Source: CAYJLW01 sp964370965 (GTDB lineage: Bacteria; Actinomycetota; Acidimicrobiia; UBA2766). Taken from it: a DNA stretch of 42,136 bases. Each line of letters starts with the position of its first letter. Position 1 is the stretch's first letter. Below, in pieces: positions 8,781 to 16,160 of the stretch. Both the position numbers and the translations under genes were made by a program. The DNA lies in contig CAYJLW010000037.1 in the NCBI GenBank assembly GCA_964370965.1, positions 1-42,136 of the forward strand, given 5' to 3'. The notes beneath the pieces are model-generated. The model was given only the letters and a program-made list of their open reading frames with translations, was not told the origin of the DNA and ran no database searches.

Positions 8781-9191
8781 CTACGGCCGCGACATCCGGG
8801 GGCCGGCGGTGGCAGCCGCCGTGACCGTCATCTCGTCGATGCCGAATAACCCCACGAACGACAGAGGGACCGCCACCATGACCCGCACGCTGACGGACGT
8901 GGCCGTCACGTCCACGTCGGCGTCCGGGGCGTCACTCGCCTCCAGCGACTCCCAGGCCCGGCCGGCACCCTCGACGGAGTCGATGACGGGGGCGCTGGCG
9001 CCGCCCTCCTCCACCCAGGTGTCGGCCACCGCGGTGGCGGCTGCCAGCGCGGCGGCGTCGGCCGCCGCCTGCGCGCGGCGGCGTGCAGAGAGCAGACCGG
9101 TGGCGTCCCACGCGAGGCCCACGAGAGCCACGGCAAGGAAGACAAGACCCACCGCCAGCACGCTCGCCTGCCCGCTGTCGTCGCGACTCAC
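8781..9191 (-). CDS. TadG-like pseudopilin / Flp pilus assembly protein
   Basis: This encodes 136 residues starting MSRDDSGQASVLAVGLVFLA, a single N-terminal hydrophobic helix after a short polar leader, followed by RRRAQAAADAAALAAATAVAD. The helix plus the A-A-D-A-A-A-L-A-A pattern is typical of TadE/TadG-like proteins that sit in the membrane and help assemble Flp pili. The remaining ~80 residues form a small extracytoplasmic part. GTG 9191 overlaps the stop of the upstream TadE-like gene (GTGA), and it is the last gene of the pilus operon. Canonical TadG is longer and carries a vWA domain; this is the short actinobacterial type, called on position and N-terminus. Confidence 0.75.
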   Translation of the reverse strand: MSRDDSGQASVLAVGLVFLAVALVGLAWDATGLLSARRRAQAAADAAALAAATAVADTWVEEGGASAPVIDSVEGAGRAWESLEASDAPDADVDVTATSVSVRVMVAVPLSFVGLFGIDEMTVTAAATAGPRMSRP

Positions 9192-9568
9192 CGGGACCCG
9201 AAGGGATCGACGCGGCCGTTGCCCCGGCCGGTGACCGTGACCGTGGGGGCGTTCGCCCAGCCGATGAGGGCCACCCGGATGCGGACCTCGCTCGTCACGA
9301 CGCCGTCCGGCTCGGGCACGCCGGAGACCGCGACCTCCGACACTTCCGGTCCGAAGCCGTGACCGGCTACGACGTCCCGGGCGGCGGCGAGCGCGGCGCC
9401 CGACGCCCCCGCGGGATCCGTGGAGGAAGCCACACGAGCGGCCTCACGGGCCGCGGCGTGGGCCGCGAGCGAGGCCCGCTGCACCTGGGCGAGGCCGGGG
9501 AGGAGACTGCAGAGGGGCACGAGGACCAGGATGGTCACGAGCACCGCCTCCACGGCGGCGCTGCCCAT
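9188..9568 (-). CDS. TadE-like pseudopilin
   Basis: This encodes 126 residues starting MGSAAVEAVLVTILVLVPLC. The GSAAVEA motif followed by a hydrophobic helix is the TadE signature, where a conserved Glu lies near the processed N-terminus. A helix rich in Ala/Arg (SLAAHAAAREAARVASS) follows, then a small beta-rich end. TadE-type pseudopilins are processed by a prepilin peptidase and are needed for Flp pilus biogenesis. It lies between another TadE-like gene and the TadG-like gene, overlapping the latter by four bases. The first in-frame ATG (9568) was used because it places the motif at the N-terminus. Confidence 0.8.
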   Translation of the reverse strand: MGSAAVEAVLVTILVLVPLCSLLPGLAQVQRASLAAHAAAREAARVASSTDPAGASGAALAAARDVVAGHGFGPEVSEVAVSGVPEPDGVVTSEVRIRVALIGWANAPTVTVTGRGNGRVDPFGSR

Positions 9569-9612
9569 GTCCGCCGCCGACCGCCGGCGACGCCGCCTGG
9601 AGAGAGGACCGC

Positions 9613-10014
9613 TCAGGGCAGGCCCCCCGGAAGCACGGCGTCCTCGTCACGGGCCCGTGACCTGGCGGTTACGGGCAGGTCCGGGACGAGACCGAGGCCC
9701 GGAACCGTACCCGTGACGACGACCTCCACCGTCTCGCCGTCGCCGGAACCCTGCACGGAGAGGCCGCGCCCGAGGCGGCCGAGGCCCCCGGCGAGCGCCC
9801 CCCGGGCGGCGGCGACACCATCGGCGGGTCCGGCATCCACGGCCGCCGCCCGCCTCGCCCCCTCCGCCGCGGCGGAGGAGACGACCTGGCGGGCGTAGAC
9901 GTACACCGCGACCTGGATGACGGCTACGGCCACGACGGCGAGCACGAGCAGGCCGCCCACGAACTCCACGGTCGCCGACCCCGCGTCACTGCCGCAACGG
10001 CGTCGCCGGCTCAC
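9613..10014 (-). CDS. TadE-like pseudopilin (second copy)
   Basis: This encodes 133 residues beginning MSRRRRCGSDAGSATVEFVG and then LLVLAVVAVAVIQVAVYVYARQ. The GSATVEF motif directly before the hydrophobic helix is the TadE/prepilin-like processing context. After the helix come AAAEGARRAAAVDAG and a soluble C-terminal half. GTG 10014 was chosen because it overlaps the Flp stop (GTGA) and gives a short basic leader; the frame is open further upstream but those residues look non-coding. Two TadE-like genes plus a TadG-like gene in one operon is the usual actinobacterial set. Confidence 0.8.
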   Translation of the reverse strand: MSRRRRCGSDAGSATVEFVGGLLVLAVVAVAVIQVAVYVYARQVVSSAAAEGARRAAAVDAGPADGVAAARGALAGGLGRLGRGLSVQGSGDGETVEVVVTGTVPGLGLVPDLPVTARSRARDEDAVLPGGLP

Positions 10015-10175
10015 CCGAGGCGACCCAGGGCGCTCTCGATGATGCCGATCAGGCGCGGCCCCACCATGGTGCCGATCGCGAGCACGATGCCCACGGCCAT
10101 CACGAGCAGCATCACCCACTCGGGAATGGAGCCTTCGTCAGGACCCGAGCCGGGCCTACCGGGAAGTCGTCGCAT
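10011..10175 (-). CDS. Small Flp-family pilin-like protein
   Basis: This encodes 54 residues starting MRRLPGRPGSGPDEGSIPEW and then a hydrophobic segment VMLLVMAVGIVLAIGTMVG, ending IIESALGRLG. The size, the Gly followed shortly by Glu, and the single helix match Flp major pilins, where the leader is cut after the Gly by a prepilin peptidase. The motif here (GSIPEW) is shorter than the common GxxxxEY, so the Glu sits at +4 rather than +5. ATG 10175 is preceded by GAAAGGAACCAACC, a good Shine-Dalgarno region. It sits between tadC and a TadE-like gene, the usual place of the pilin in actinobacterial tad loci. Confidence 0.7.
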   Translation of the reverse strand: MRRLPGRPGSGPDEGSIPEWVMLLVMAVGIVLAIGTMVGPRLIGIIESALGRLG

Positions 10176-10191
10176 GGTTGGTTCCTTTCTC

Positions 10192-11112
10192 TCATCCGAC
10201 GAGATGGTCCAGCGACACGAGCGCCGGGTAGAACGCGAAGAGCAGGGCCGCGGGCAGGACCAGGCCGATGACGGGCAGGAGCATGTAGACCTGCCGTTTC
10301 CCGGCCGTTTCCACGAGCCTGCGACCCATGTCGGCGCGGACGTCCTCGGCGAGGGCGGCGAGGGAATCCGCCAGCGGCACACCCCGTTCCTGGGCCATGG
10401 CCACGGCGTCCGCGAAACGGTGGGCGACGCCGAGGCGCACCCTGCGGGCGAAACCCGCGAGGGCAGCGTCGAGCGGAACCCCCGTGTGGGCGTCGGCGAG
10501 GACCGCCCGCAGCTCCTCGCCCAGGGGCCCCGACGCCACGCCCGCGACCCGTTCCAGAGCGGCGCGGAGGCTCTCCCCCGCCGTGACCGCGAGGCAGATG
10601 AGGTCGGCGACGGCGGGGAACCCGGCCAAGAGGGCGTCCGAGCGCCGCCGCGCATCCCGCCGCAGCCGCCCGTCCCAGGCCACGAATCCGCAAGGCGAGA
10701 GAGCCACCGCCACGAAGAGCGCTGCCGGCCCGCCGGGCGCAAGGCCGGCGCCCACGGCGGCCAGGGCCAAACCGCCGACGGCGAGCGCCCCGAAGAGCCC
10801 CCAGGCGGCCCGCTCCGCGAGGTACCCCTGGGCGGGTCCGGAGCGACCGGCTTGCGCGAGACGGGCCGTGGTCGTCGCGCGATCGGTCACCTTCATGGCC
10901 AGTCGCCGCCAGCTCTCGACGGTCGATGCGCCCACGACGCTGCGGGCCGCCGCCACCACGTTGCTGCCACCGGATGCACTGGCGTCCTTGCCGCCCAGAT
11001 AGGGGCCGAGGCGAGCGTTGAGACGGGGCGCGCGGAGTCGGCCGAGGCCGCCGGTGAGGAGCCAGAGCCCGCACCCTCCGGACAGGGCCGCCAGGGCGAC
11101 GGCGAGACTCAC
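10192..11112 (-). CDS. tadC: Tad pilus inner-membrane platform protein TadC (T2SSF domain)
   Basis: This encodes 306 residues. An N-terminal membrane segment is followed by a cytoplasmic linker, two further hydrophobic segments (about 107-150), and a T2SSF domain with LLAGFPAVADLICLAVTAGE, SLRAALERVA, and a run typical of GspF/TadC proteins (ERGVPLADSLAALAED). It ends with a C-terminal membrane helix (YMLLPVIGLVLPAALLFAFY). TadB and TadC form the membrane platform on which the TadA ATPase drives pilin assembly. GTG 11112 overlaps the tadB stop. Length fits the family. Confidence 0.88.
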   Translation of the reverse strand: MSLAVALAALSGGCGLWLLTGGLGRLRAPRLNARLGPYLGGKDASASGGSNVVAAARSVVGASTVESWRRLAMKVTDRATTTARLAQAGRSGPAQGYLAERAAWGLFGALAVGGLALAAVGAGLAPGGPAALFVAVALSPCGFVAWDGRLRRDARRRSDALLAGFPAVADLICLAVTAGESLRAALERVAGVASGPLGEELRAVLADAHTGVPLDAALAGFARRVRLGVAHRFADAVAMAQERGVPLADSLAALAEDVRADMGRRLVETAGKRQVYMLLPVIGLVLPAALLFAFYPALVSLDHLVG

Positions 11113-11975
11113 GGTTCCCTCCGCTCCTCGGGGAGGCGACCGATCCGGAGCATGAGCCGGTAGCCGACGAAGGTGAGAACGGCCCCCACGGCGATGACGA
11201 CCATCCCGGCCGGGCTGCGGTAGGCGTCAAGGGCTCCGGGGCGCAGGGCGAGGAGGGCGAGCACAGACCAGGGTGCCGCCGCGGACACACGAGCGGCGAC
11301 GACGATCCAGGACTGGCGGGCCTCCACGTCGCGCCGCAGGACGACGTCCGCCCGCAGAAAGTCCGCCAGCGTGCGGAGCACGCGGCCGATCTCGCGACCG
11401 CCGGTGTCCTTTGCCAGGGAGAGCGCCGCGCAGACCCGATCGGCGATCGGGTCTGCGAGGCCGGAGCGCAGGGCGTCGAGAGCACCGTCGAAGTCGCCGT
11501 CTGCGTTGTATGCCCTGGCGAACTCGGCGAAATGGGGCGCCAACGCCGCCGGACCCCGCTCACCCACCAGGGTGAGGGCGTGGGGCAGGGAGTCCCCGGA
11601 GCGGACGCCGCCCACGACGAGGCCGATGGCGTCGGGCCAGGCGTCGCGGAACTCGCGACGGCGACGAACCGCGCGCCCGGCCAGGACGCGGTAGGGCACC
11701 ACCGCGCCCACCGCTCCGGCAACGACCGCCAGCACCGCAATCCCCGTCGCGAGAGCGGCGGCGGCGGCCGTCAGGAGACCGCAGAGGAGGCCGAGGGCGC
11801 GAAAGGCACCCGGGCGCACGCCTCCCGCCCCGGCCTCGGACAGAAGCCGCTCGAGCCGGGAGCGCCGTTCGCTCCGGAGACGGTCGGCACGACGCCCCCG
11901 CCACAGCAGGGCATCGAGAACGCAGAGGACGCCCGCGCCGAGGCAGAGGCTGAGGACGGTCGCCGCCGCGTTCAC
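11109..11975 (-). CDS. tadB: Tad pilus inner-membrane platform protein TadB (T2SSF domain)
   Basis: This encodes 288 residues: an N-terminal helix (AATVLSLCLGAGVLCVLDAL), an Arg-rich cytoplasmic stretch, two membrane helices around 60-95, a T2SSF domain with EFRDAWPDAIGLVVGGVRSG, SLPHALTLVGERGP and LSLAKDTGGREIGRVLRTLA, and a C-terminal membrane pair. It partners with TadC. GTG 11975 overlaps the tadA stop and the stop overlaps the tadC start, so tadA, tadB and tadC are translationally coupled. Confidence 0.88.
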   Translation of the reverse strand: MNAAATVLSLCLGAGVLCVLDALLWRGRRADRLRSERRSRLERLLSEAGAGGVRPGAFRALGLLCGLLTAAAAALATGIAVLAVVAGAVGAVVPYRVLAGRAVRRRREFRDAWPDAIGLVVGGVRSGDSLPHALTLVGERGPAALAPHFAEFARAYNADGDFDGALDALRSGLADPIADRVCAALSLAKDTGGREIGRVLRTLADFLRADVVLRRDVEARQSWIVVAARVSAAAPWSVLALLALRPGALDAYRSPAGMVVIAVGAVLTFVGYRLMLRIGRLPEERREP

Positions 11976-13228
11976 CGGGCGCTCCCGAGGAGGCCGGGGA
12001 GGTCTATGCCGCTCTCACGGAAGCGGTCGGCGCTCCGGGGGAACTCACCCGTCCAGACGAGGTGGCCTCCGGCTCCCACGGAAAAGATGGCGCCGGAGGA
12101 GATCGTGCCGTCGCCGCCCACCTGTTCGGCGACACCGAGGATCTCACTCACGTGGCGCCGGCCGTCGCGGGCACGCCGGCAGAACACCACGAGATCCGTC
12201 ACCGCCGCCACCGTGGCCACGACGAAGCGCCTGTCGACGTTCTCGCCGGCGAGCAGGGGCAGCGTTGCCAGCTTGCGGAGCGCTTCCCTGGCCGTGTTGG
12301 CGTGCACGCTCGTCATTCCCCCGCAGCCGGCGTTGAGCGCCAGGAGCATGTCGAGGGCCTCGGCACCGCGGACCTCACCGACGACGATGCGGTCAGGACG
12401 CATCCGGAGCGACTCCTTCACCAGGGCCCGCAAAGCGATCTCGCCCGTGCCTTCGAGGTTGGCCTGGCGACACTGCATCGCCACCACGTCGGGGAGGGCG
12501 ATGTCGAGCTCGAAGACCTCCTCGCAGGTCACCACCCGCTCGCGCGCAGGGACCGCGCCGGCCAGACAGTTCAGCAGGGTGGTCTTCCCCGCGCCCACGG
12601 CTCCGCAGACGACGATGTTGAGACCGGCTTGCACGGCGGCTCCGAGGAAGCGGGCGGCCGCGGTAGTGACGCTGCCCGTGCGGACGAGCTCGTCGAGCGT
12701 GTGCGCCCGGAGACCGACGAACTTGCGGATGTTCACGGACCAGTGTTCGGTGACCGGCGGGATCGTGACGTGCAACCGGGAGCCGTCCGGGAGGCGGGCG
12801 TCGACGAAGGGCTGAGCCCGGTCGAGGCGACGGCCCGTGGCAGCGAGGAGCCTCTCGACGAGGTCCTCGAGCTCCCCCGGCCGGAATACGACGGTGGTGA
12901 GGTGGTGCTCGCCCCTGCGGGCGGCGAACACCTTGGAGGGACCGTTTACCCAGATCTCTTCGACCGCGGGGTCGCACATGAGGGGGCTGAGCGGGCCGAA
13001 CCCGGCGAGACGCTCGAAGAGGGCATCGGCGGCGTCCGCGGCGGGACCGAGGGAGAGAAGACCCGGGGCCCCGGCCGCGTAGCGGTCCTCGTAGGAGGCG
13101 ACGGCGGCGCCGATGACCCCGCGGAGATCGTCGCTCCCGGCCGGGACGCCGGGGCGGGAGCGCAGCGTCTCCCTCACCTCGCCGGCGAGGGTGTCGAGGG
13201 CGGTGGCCGGCACCGCGGTCTCGCTCAC
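11972..13228 (-). CDS. tadA: Tad pilus assembly ATPase TadA/CpaF
   Basis: This encodes 418 residues of the secretion-ATPase (T2SSE/VirB11-like) family. The N-terminal domain includes FGPLSPLMCDPAVEEIWVNG. The catalytic core has Walker A GAVGAGKTTLLNCL, an Asp-box-like TCEEVFELDI, and Walker B with the His box MRPDRIVVGEVRG ... GGMTSVHANTAREAL. It hydrolyses ATP at the inner face of the membrane to power pilin polymerisation. GTG 13228 overlaps the tadZ stop (GTGA), which decides the start; the frame remains open upstream but only as antisense-like noise over tadZ. Confidence 0.93.
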   Translation of the reverse strand: MSETAVPATALDTLAGEVRETLRSRPGVPAGSDDLRGVIGAAVASYEDRYAAGAPGLLSLGPAADAADALFERLAGFGPLSPLMCDPAVEEIWVNGPSKVFAARRGEHHLTTVVFRPGELEDLVERLLAATGRRLDRAQPFVDARLPDGSRLHVTIPPVTEHWSVNIRKFVGLRAHTLDELVRTGSVTTAAARFLGAAVQAGLNIVVCGAVGAGKTTLLNCLAGAVPARERVVTCEEVFELDIALPDVVAMQCRQANLEGTGEIALRALVKESLRMRPDRIVVGEVRGAEALDMLLALNAGCGGMTSVHANTAREALRKLATLPLLAGENVDRRFVVATVAAVTDLVVFCRRARDGRRHVSEILGVAEQVGGDGTISSGAIFSVGAGGHLVWTGEFPRSADRFRESGIDLPGLLGSAR

Positions 13229-14406
13229 GCTCCGGCTCCGACACGGAGAGCGAGCGCCGCTATGCGGCGGCGGAGCTGGGTCCGGGGCGCCGATTCGGCG
13301 AGAGCGCGTCCGGTCCACGCCGCCTGCGCCGCGGCCCTGGAATCGCGTGGCAGGCCGGCGACAACGGGATAGCCGGTGCGCGCCTCGATCTCGGCGGCGG
13401 CCTCTGCGGCCCGTCGCGGCCCAGCCGAGGCACCGTTGAGCACGATCTCCACGCCGGCTCCCGCGAGAAGGGGGCGGGCATCGGCGAGGGCGAGGACCGC
13501 AGCCCGCACCCCAGCCGGGTCGGGTGTCACAGGCACGAGCACGACTTCGGCCTGCTCCAGCGCAGCGATCGCGGCCTGGTTCCTCCGCCAGGGGGTCGCC
13601 GACAGGAGGAGCTCCTCGTCGTCCTCGATGCACGGGGCCACGTCGCAGACGACCACATTCGCTGCCCCTCGGGCGACGTCGAGGAGCCGGGAGAGCCCCT
13701 CGGTGCGGATCTCGGGCCAGAGGTCCGCCCGGGCGATGCCGGGGAGCACCCACAGCCCGGGGCGGGGCTGGAGGGCCGTCGCCCGCAGGTACTCGGGATC
13801 GAGGCGTCCGGCCGCCGCTGCCCGCACGAACTGCACCACGCCGGGGGTCTCACCGAGGTCGAGGGCGACCGCTACGGAACCTCCGTAGGTGTCGAGGTCG
13901 ACGAGCACGACGTCGCCGGAGGCGGCCATCTCCCAGGCGAGGTTGACGGCGAGCATCGTCCGCCCAGTCGATCCTTTGGGTCCCCACACGCAGACGATCC
14001 GCCCGGGCGCGCCGCCCCCGGTCTCCTCAGGGGGACCCTGGGGCGGGAGGGGCCGCACGGCTTCGAGGAGGGCGCCCGCGATCCGCTCCGGGGCAGCCGC
14101 GGCGGACACGGTGTGGGCGATGCCCATGCGGGCGAGGCGCTCATTGGGCCCTTGGCCGTCGACGGCGACCACGAGCGGCCCCCCGGACGCCAGGGCCGAG
14201 ACCGAGTCGGCGTCGAGCCACGGCGTGTCCGCCCCCACGAGAAGGACGTCGGGCGAGTCGAGGTCGGCCCGGGCGAGGACCTCTCCGTAGTCGTGGCAGC
14301 GGGCCACGATCTCGATCCCGAGATCCCCGCCGCTGCAGGCGGCCACGAGGTCAGGCTCCCAGCCGGTCGCCGCCCCGCAAGTGACGACGCGCACGCTCCG
14401 GCTCAT
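13225..14406 (-). CDS. TadZ/CpaE-type ParA-like localisation ATPase
   Basis: This encodes 393 residues. Residues ~1-130 form a receiver-like domain (VRVVTCGAATGWEPDLVAA, DVLLVGADTPW). A ParA/MinD-like ATPase domain then begins with RIVCVWGPKGSTGRTMLAVN. The P-loop is atypical: the signature Lys of GKT is Arg (KGSTGRT). Departures from the canonical P-loop are common in TadZ proteins, which act as polar localisation factors for the pilus. VVLVDLDTYGGSVAVALDLGE and VVCDVAPCIEDDEELLL are the other nucleotide-binding strands. ATG 14406 overlaps the cpaB stop (ATGA). Whether it still hydrolyses ATP cannot be judged from the sequence. Confidence 0.85.
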   Translation of the reverse strand: MSRSVRVVTCGAATGWEPDLVAACSGGDLGIEIVARCHDYGEVLARADLDSPDVLLVGADTPWLDADSVSALASGGPLVVAVDGQGPNERLARMGIAHTVSAAAAPERIAGALLEAVRPLPPQGPPEETGGGAPGRIVCVWGPKGSTGRTMLAVNLAWEMAASGDVVLVDLDTYGGSVAVALDLGETPGVVQFVRAAAAGRLDPEYLRATALQPRPGLWVLPGIARADLWPEIRTEGLSRLLDVARGAANVVVCDVAPCIEDDEELLLSATPWRRNQAAIAALEQAEVVLVPVTPDPAGVRAAVLALADARPLLAGAGVEIVLNGASAGPRRAAEAAAEIEARTGYPVVAGLPRDSRAAAQAAWTGRALAESAPRTQLRRRIAALALRVGAGA

Positions 14407-15134
14407 CGGCCGTTCCCCTTGGTCGCCGCCCCGGACGCCGGCGCCGACGGCGGCGGCGGCGGAGCACCGGCGAGGTCGATGCTGGCAACCTCGGTGGCAG
14501 CCCCCGCCTCGGCCGGAGACCCTGTGGAGAGCGCCAGGTTCACGGCACCGTTGTTGAGCGCGAAGGCCGCCGCGAGGACCTGGTCGCGGGTGAGGTCGAG
14601 GCCGATCTCGATGCCGGCGCCCGCCCCCATCTGGCCCCGCGTGGGCCGGGCCCTCACGACCCGGGCGCGCTCTGCGACGACGACGGTGCGCGCATCGGCC
14701 GTGCCCTTGTCGACGGTGGCCAGGACGTCGACCTCGTCGCCGGGGTCGAGGTCGCCCCCGACGGCCGCCGCCGCGGGCAAGGTCATGCTGAAGAGGCGCG
14801 TGGGCACGGGCCGACGGCCGAGGGAACCGCTGGTGACGAGCTCGTTGCGCCCGATCCTCCTCGTGACGTAGCGGCCCGCGAGTCCTTCGAGGTCCGCGGG
14901 CGTGAGAACCGTGGCGGCCTGGGCCGGCTCGAGGCGGGCTTCGCCGGCGCGGAAGGCATCGGACGAGACGACCTCGCCGGGCTGGAGGTCGCGCACGGCG
15001 ACGAGCACGGGGGACGTGGTCCGTGTGGCCCTGTAGAGGGCGAGGCCCCCTGCCATGGAGGCAGTGACGAGGACCAGGCCCAAGAGGAAGCGGGTATCGA
15101 GCCAGACGCCCCGATACGACCTTCGCCCCTTCAC
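14403..15134 (-). CDS. cpaB: Pilus assembly protein CpaB/RcpC (SAF domain)
   Basis: This encodes 243 residues. An N-terminal membrane anchor (FLLGLVLVTASMAGGLALYR) is followed by a SAF domain (VLVAVRDLQPGEVVSSDAF ... TRRIGRNELVTSGSL) and a CpaB-type domain (SMTLPAAAAVGGDLDPGDEVDVLATVD). The C-terminal tail is Pro/Ala-rich. RcpC/CpaB proteins act on the outer side of the membrane in Flp pilus assembly. It is the first gene of the tad operon. GTG 15134 gives a short basic leader before the helix; the frame is open to 15215 but over the promoter region. Confidence 0.85.
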   Translation of the reverse strand: MKGRRSYRGVWLDTRFLLGLVLVTASMAGGLALYRATRTTSPVLVAVRDLQPGEVVSSDAFRAGEARLEPAQAATVLTPADLEGLAGRYVTRRIGRNELVTSGSLGRRPVPTRLFSMTLPAAAAVGGDLDPGDEVDVLATVDKGTADARTVVVAERARVVRARPTRGQMGAGAGIEIGLDLTRDQVLAAAFALNNGAVNLALSTGSPAEAGAATEVASIDLAGAPPPPPSAPASGAATKGNGR

Positions 15135-15265
15135 GCCGCACCCGATTCGCCTGGCCACCGTGCAGCCGAGTCCAGTGCTAGCCTGCAGGACGCATCGGGA
15201 CGCATCCGGAGGCACAGTCCGATCGCAGCCCGCACTAGCGTCTGCAGACCCCGGAGGAACCCACT
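15135..15265. promoter_or_regulatory. Divergent promoter region with paired direct repeats
   Basis: This 131-bp region separates the tad operon (leftward) from the small HTH gene (rightward). CTAGC-CTGCAG occurs at 15178-15188 and, with two extra bases, at 15235-15247. A second repeat, GACGCATC followed by G/C and GG, occurs twice in tandem at 15189-15209. Each CTAGC element carries a TAnnn core that could serve as a -10 box, one for each direction. The repeats may be operator sites, possibly for the adjacent HTH protein; this is inference. Confidence 0.35.
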
Positions 15266-15481
15266 ATGACCGCTGGTCGCCCGCTCTTCACGCCGAACGA
15301 GGTGGCCGAGCGGCTCAACGTCTCTGTCGCCCAGGTGTACACCCTGTTGCGCAGCAACGAGTTGCCCGGCCTCAAGATCGGCAAGCGTGGCGTGTGGCGT
15401 GTCGACCCCGGCCAGCTCGAGGAGTACGTGGAAGCCCTCAAGGCCGACGCCCTGGCCCGCGTGCAATCGGCCCGGCGCTGA
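15266..15481 (+). CDS. AlpA/excisionase-type helix-turn-helix DNA-binding protein
   Basis: This encodes 71 residues containing LFTPNEVAERLNVSVAQVY, TLLRSNELPGLKIGKRG and VWRVDPGQLEEYVEAL. This is the winged-helix MerR-like HTH_17 pattern of AlpA and Xis proteins, with little beyond the DNA-binding domain. Start ATG 15266 follows GGAGGAACCCACT, a strong Shine-Dalgarno site. There is no integrase, tRNA or attachment site nearby, so a phage excisionase role is unlikely. As the divergent neighbour of the tad operon it may be a local regulator. Related stand-alone proteins are common in actinobacteria. Confidence 0.8.
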   Translation: MTAGRPLFTPNEVAERLNVSVAQVYTLLRSNELPGLKIGKRGVWRVDPGQLEEYVEALKADALARVQSARR

Positions 15482-15498
15482 CGGTCGCGTCGCTGACG

Positions 15499-15852
15499 TC
15501 ACTCTGGTCCTCCTTCGACTTCGATACGGACGACGGCGTGCATGGGGATCTCTGATGACCTGCCCACCCCGAGGCCACCGGGGCGGTCGCCCTCAGTGAG
15601 GCGGAACCAGTCCACGCCCACCGCCGTCACGCGGCCTTCGACCCGGCAGCCGTCGCGAAGGTGCACACGCACGGGGAGACCGTGCCGGACGCGCAGGATG
15701 CGTGCCCGGAACGGTTGGGCCCGCTCGTCCTCCTCCTTGAGGGCCTCGGCGTAGGCCTCCTGCTCGAGGCGGAGCGCCGCCTCGAAGGCGGCGGTGTAGC
15801 CGGCAAGGAGGTCCTCGACGCCTCCGTCGCCGGGCGTCGTGGCGCCGCTCAC
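15499..15852 (-). CDS. Small protein of unknown function
   Basis: This encodes 117 residues. The N-terminal half is helical and acidic (YTAAFEAALRLEQEAYAEAL, KEEDERAQPF). The C-terminal half looks like a small beta-barrel (VRVHLRDGCRVEGRVTAVG, VDWFRLTEG, IPMHAVVRIEVEGG), reminiscent of SH3- or Sm-like folds. No family recognised. It is convergent with the HTH gene, their stops 18 bases apart. GTG 15852 has AGGAG very close upstream, so a start a little further downstream is possible. Codon use and composition look like a real gene. Confidence 0.6.
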   Translation of the reverse strand: MSGATTPGDGGVEDLLAGYTAAFEAALRLEQEAYAEALKEEDERAQPFRARILRVRHGLPVRVHLRDGCRVEGRVTAVGVDWFRLTEGDRPGGLGVGRSSEIPMHAVVRIEVEGGPE

Positions 15853-16160
15853 CGCTCCTGCCTTGGGCCGTTCTGCCAGTTGTCACCCACCATGACGGAT
15901 TCCGTTCCCCACGACGGTGCCTCCTGGCACCCCAGCTTGGTGATCCCACGGGCCCGAGGGCCGGCGCTACCGGTGTTTCTTGTACACGACGTCGGCACGG
16001 CGCGACAGGGGGAAGTACTCGGGCCGAGAAGCTTGTGAACCTCGTCACGAGGCCCTCGGCTTGCCGCAATGCAATGCACCCTATCACTTGACAACTATAG
16101 GTTACAAGAGGCAATGTAAGGCTCCGTACGTTCGTCACACGTTATGCGAGGATAAACGAG
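15853..16160. other. Divergent intergenic region, relatively AT-rich at its right end
   Basis: About 300 bases between a leftward small gene and the rightward LysM gene. No gene is seen. The right third (16070-16150) is clearly richer in A+T than its surroundings and contains the imperfect palindrome described separately, which is where promoters are expected. The left part is featureless. Confidence 0.5.
16087..16108. promoter_or_regulatory. Imperfect palindrome with a TTGACA-like -35 box
   Basis: CTTGACAAC-TATAG-GTTACAAG forms two inverted arms (CTTG/CAAG and AAC/GTT) around a TATAG centre. TTGACA is a perfect -35 hexamer on the plus strand, but no good -10 box lies at 17 bases. It precedes the LysM gene start (16161) by about 50 bases. 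An operator or a factor-dependent promoter for the LysM gene is plausible. Confidence 0.4.

Noticed and set aside
15266..15481. Excisionase of an integrated element
   Set aside because: No integrase, tRNA, att-like repeats or other mobile genes nearby; stand-alone HTH proteins of this type are common regulators.
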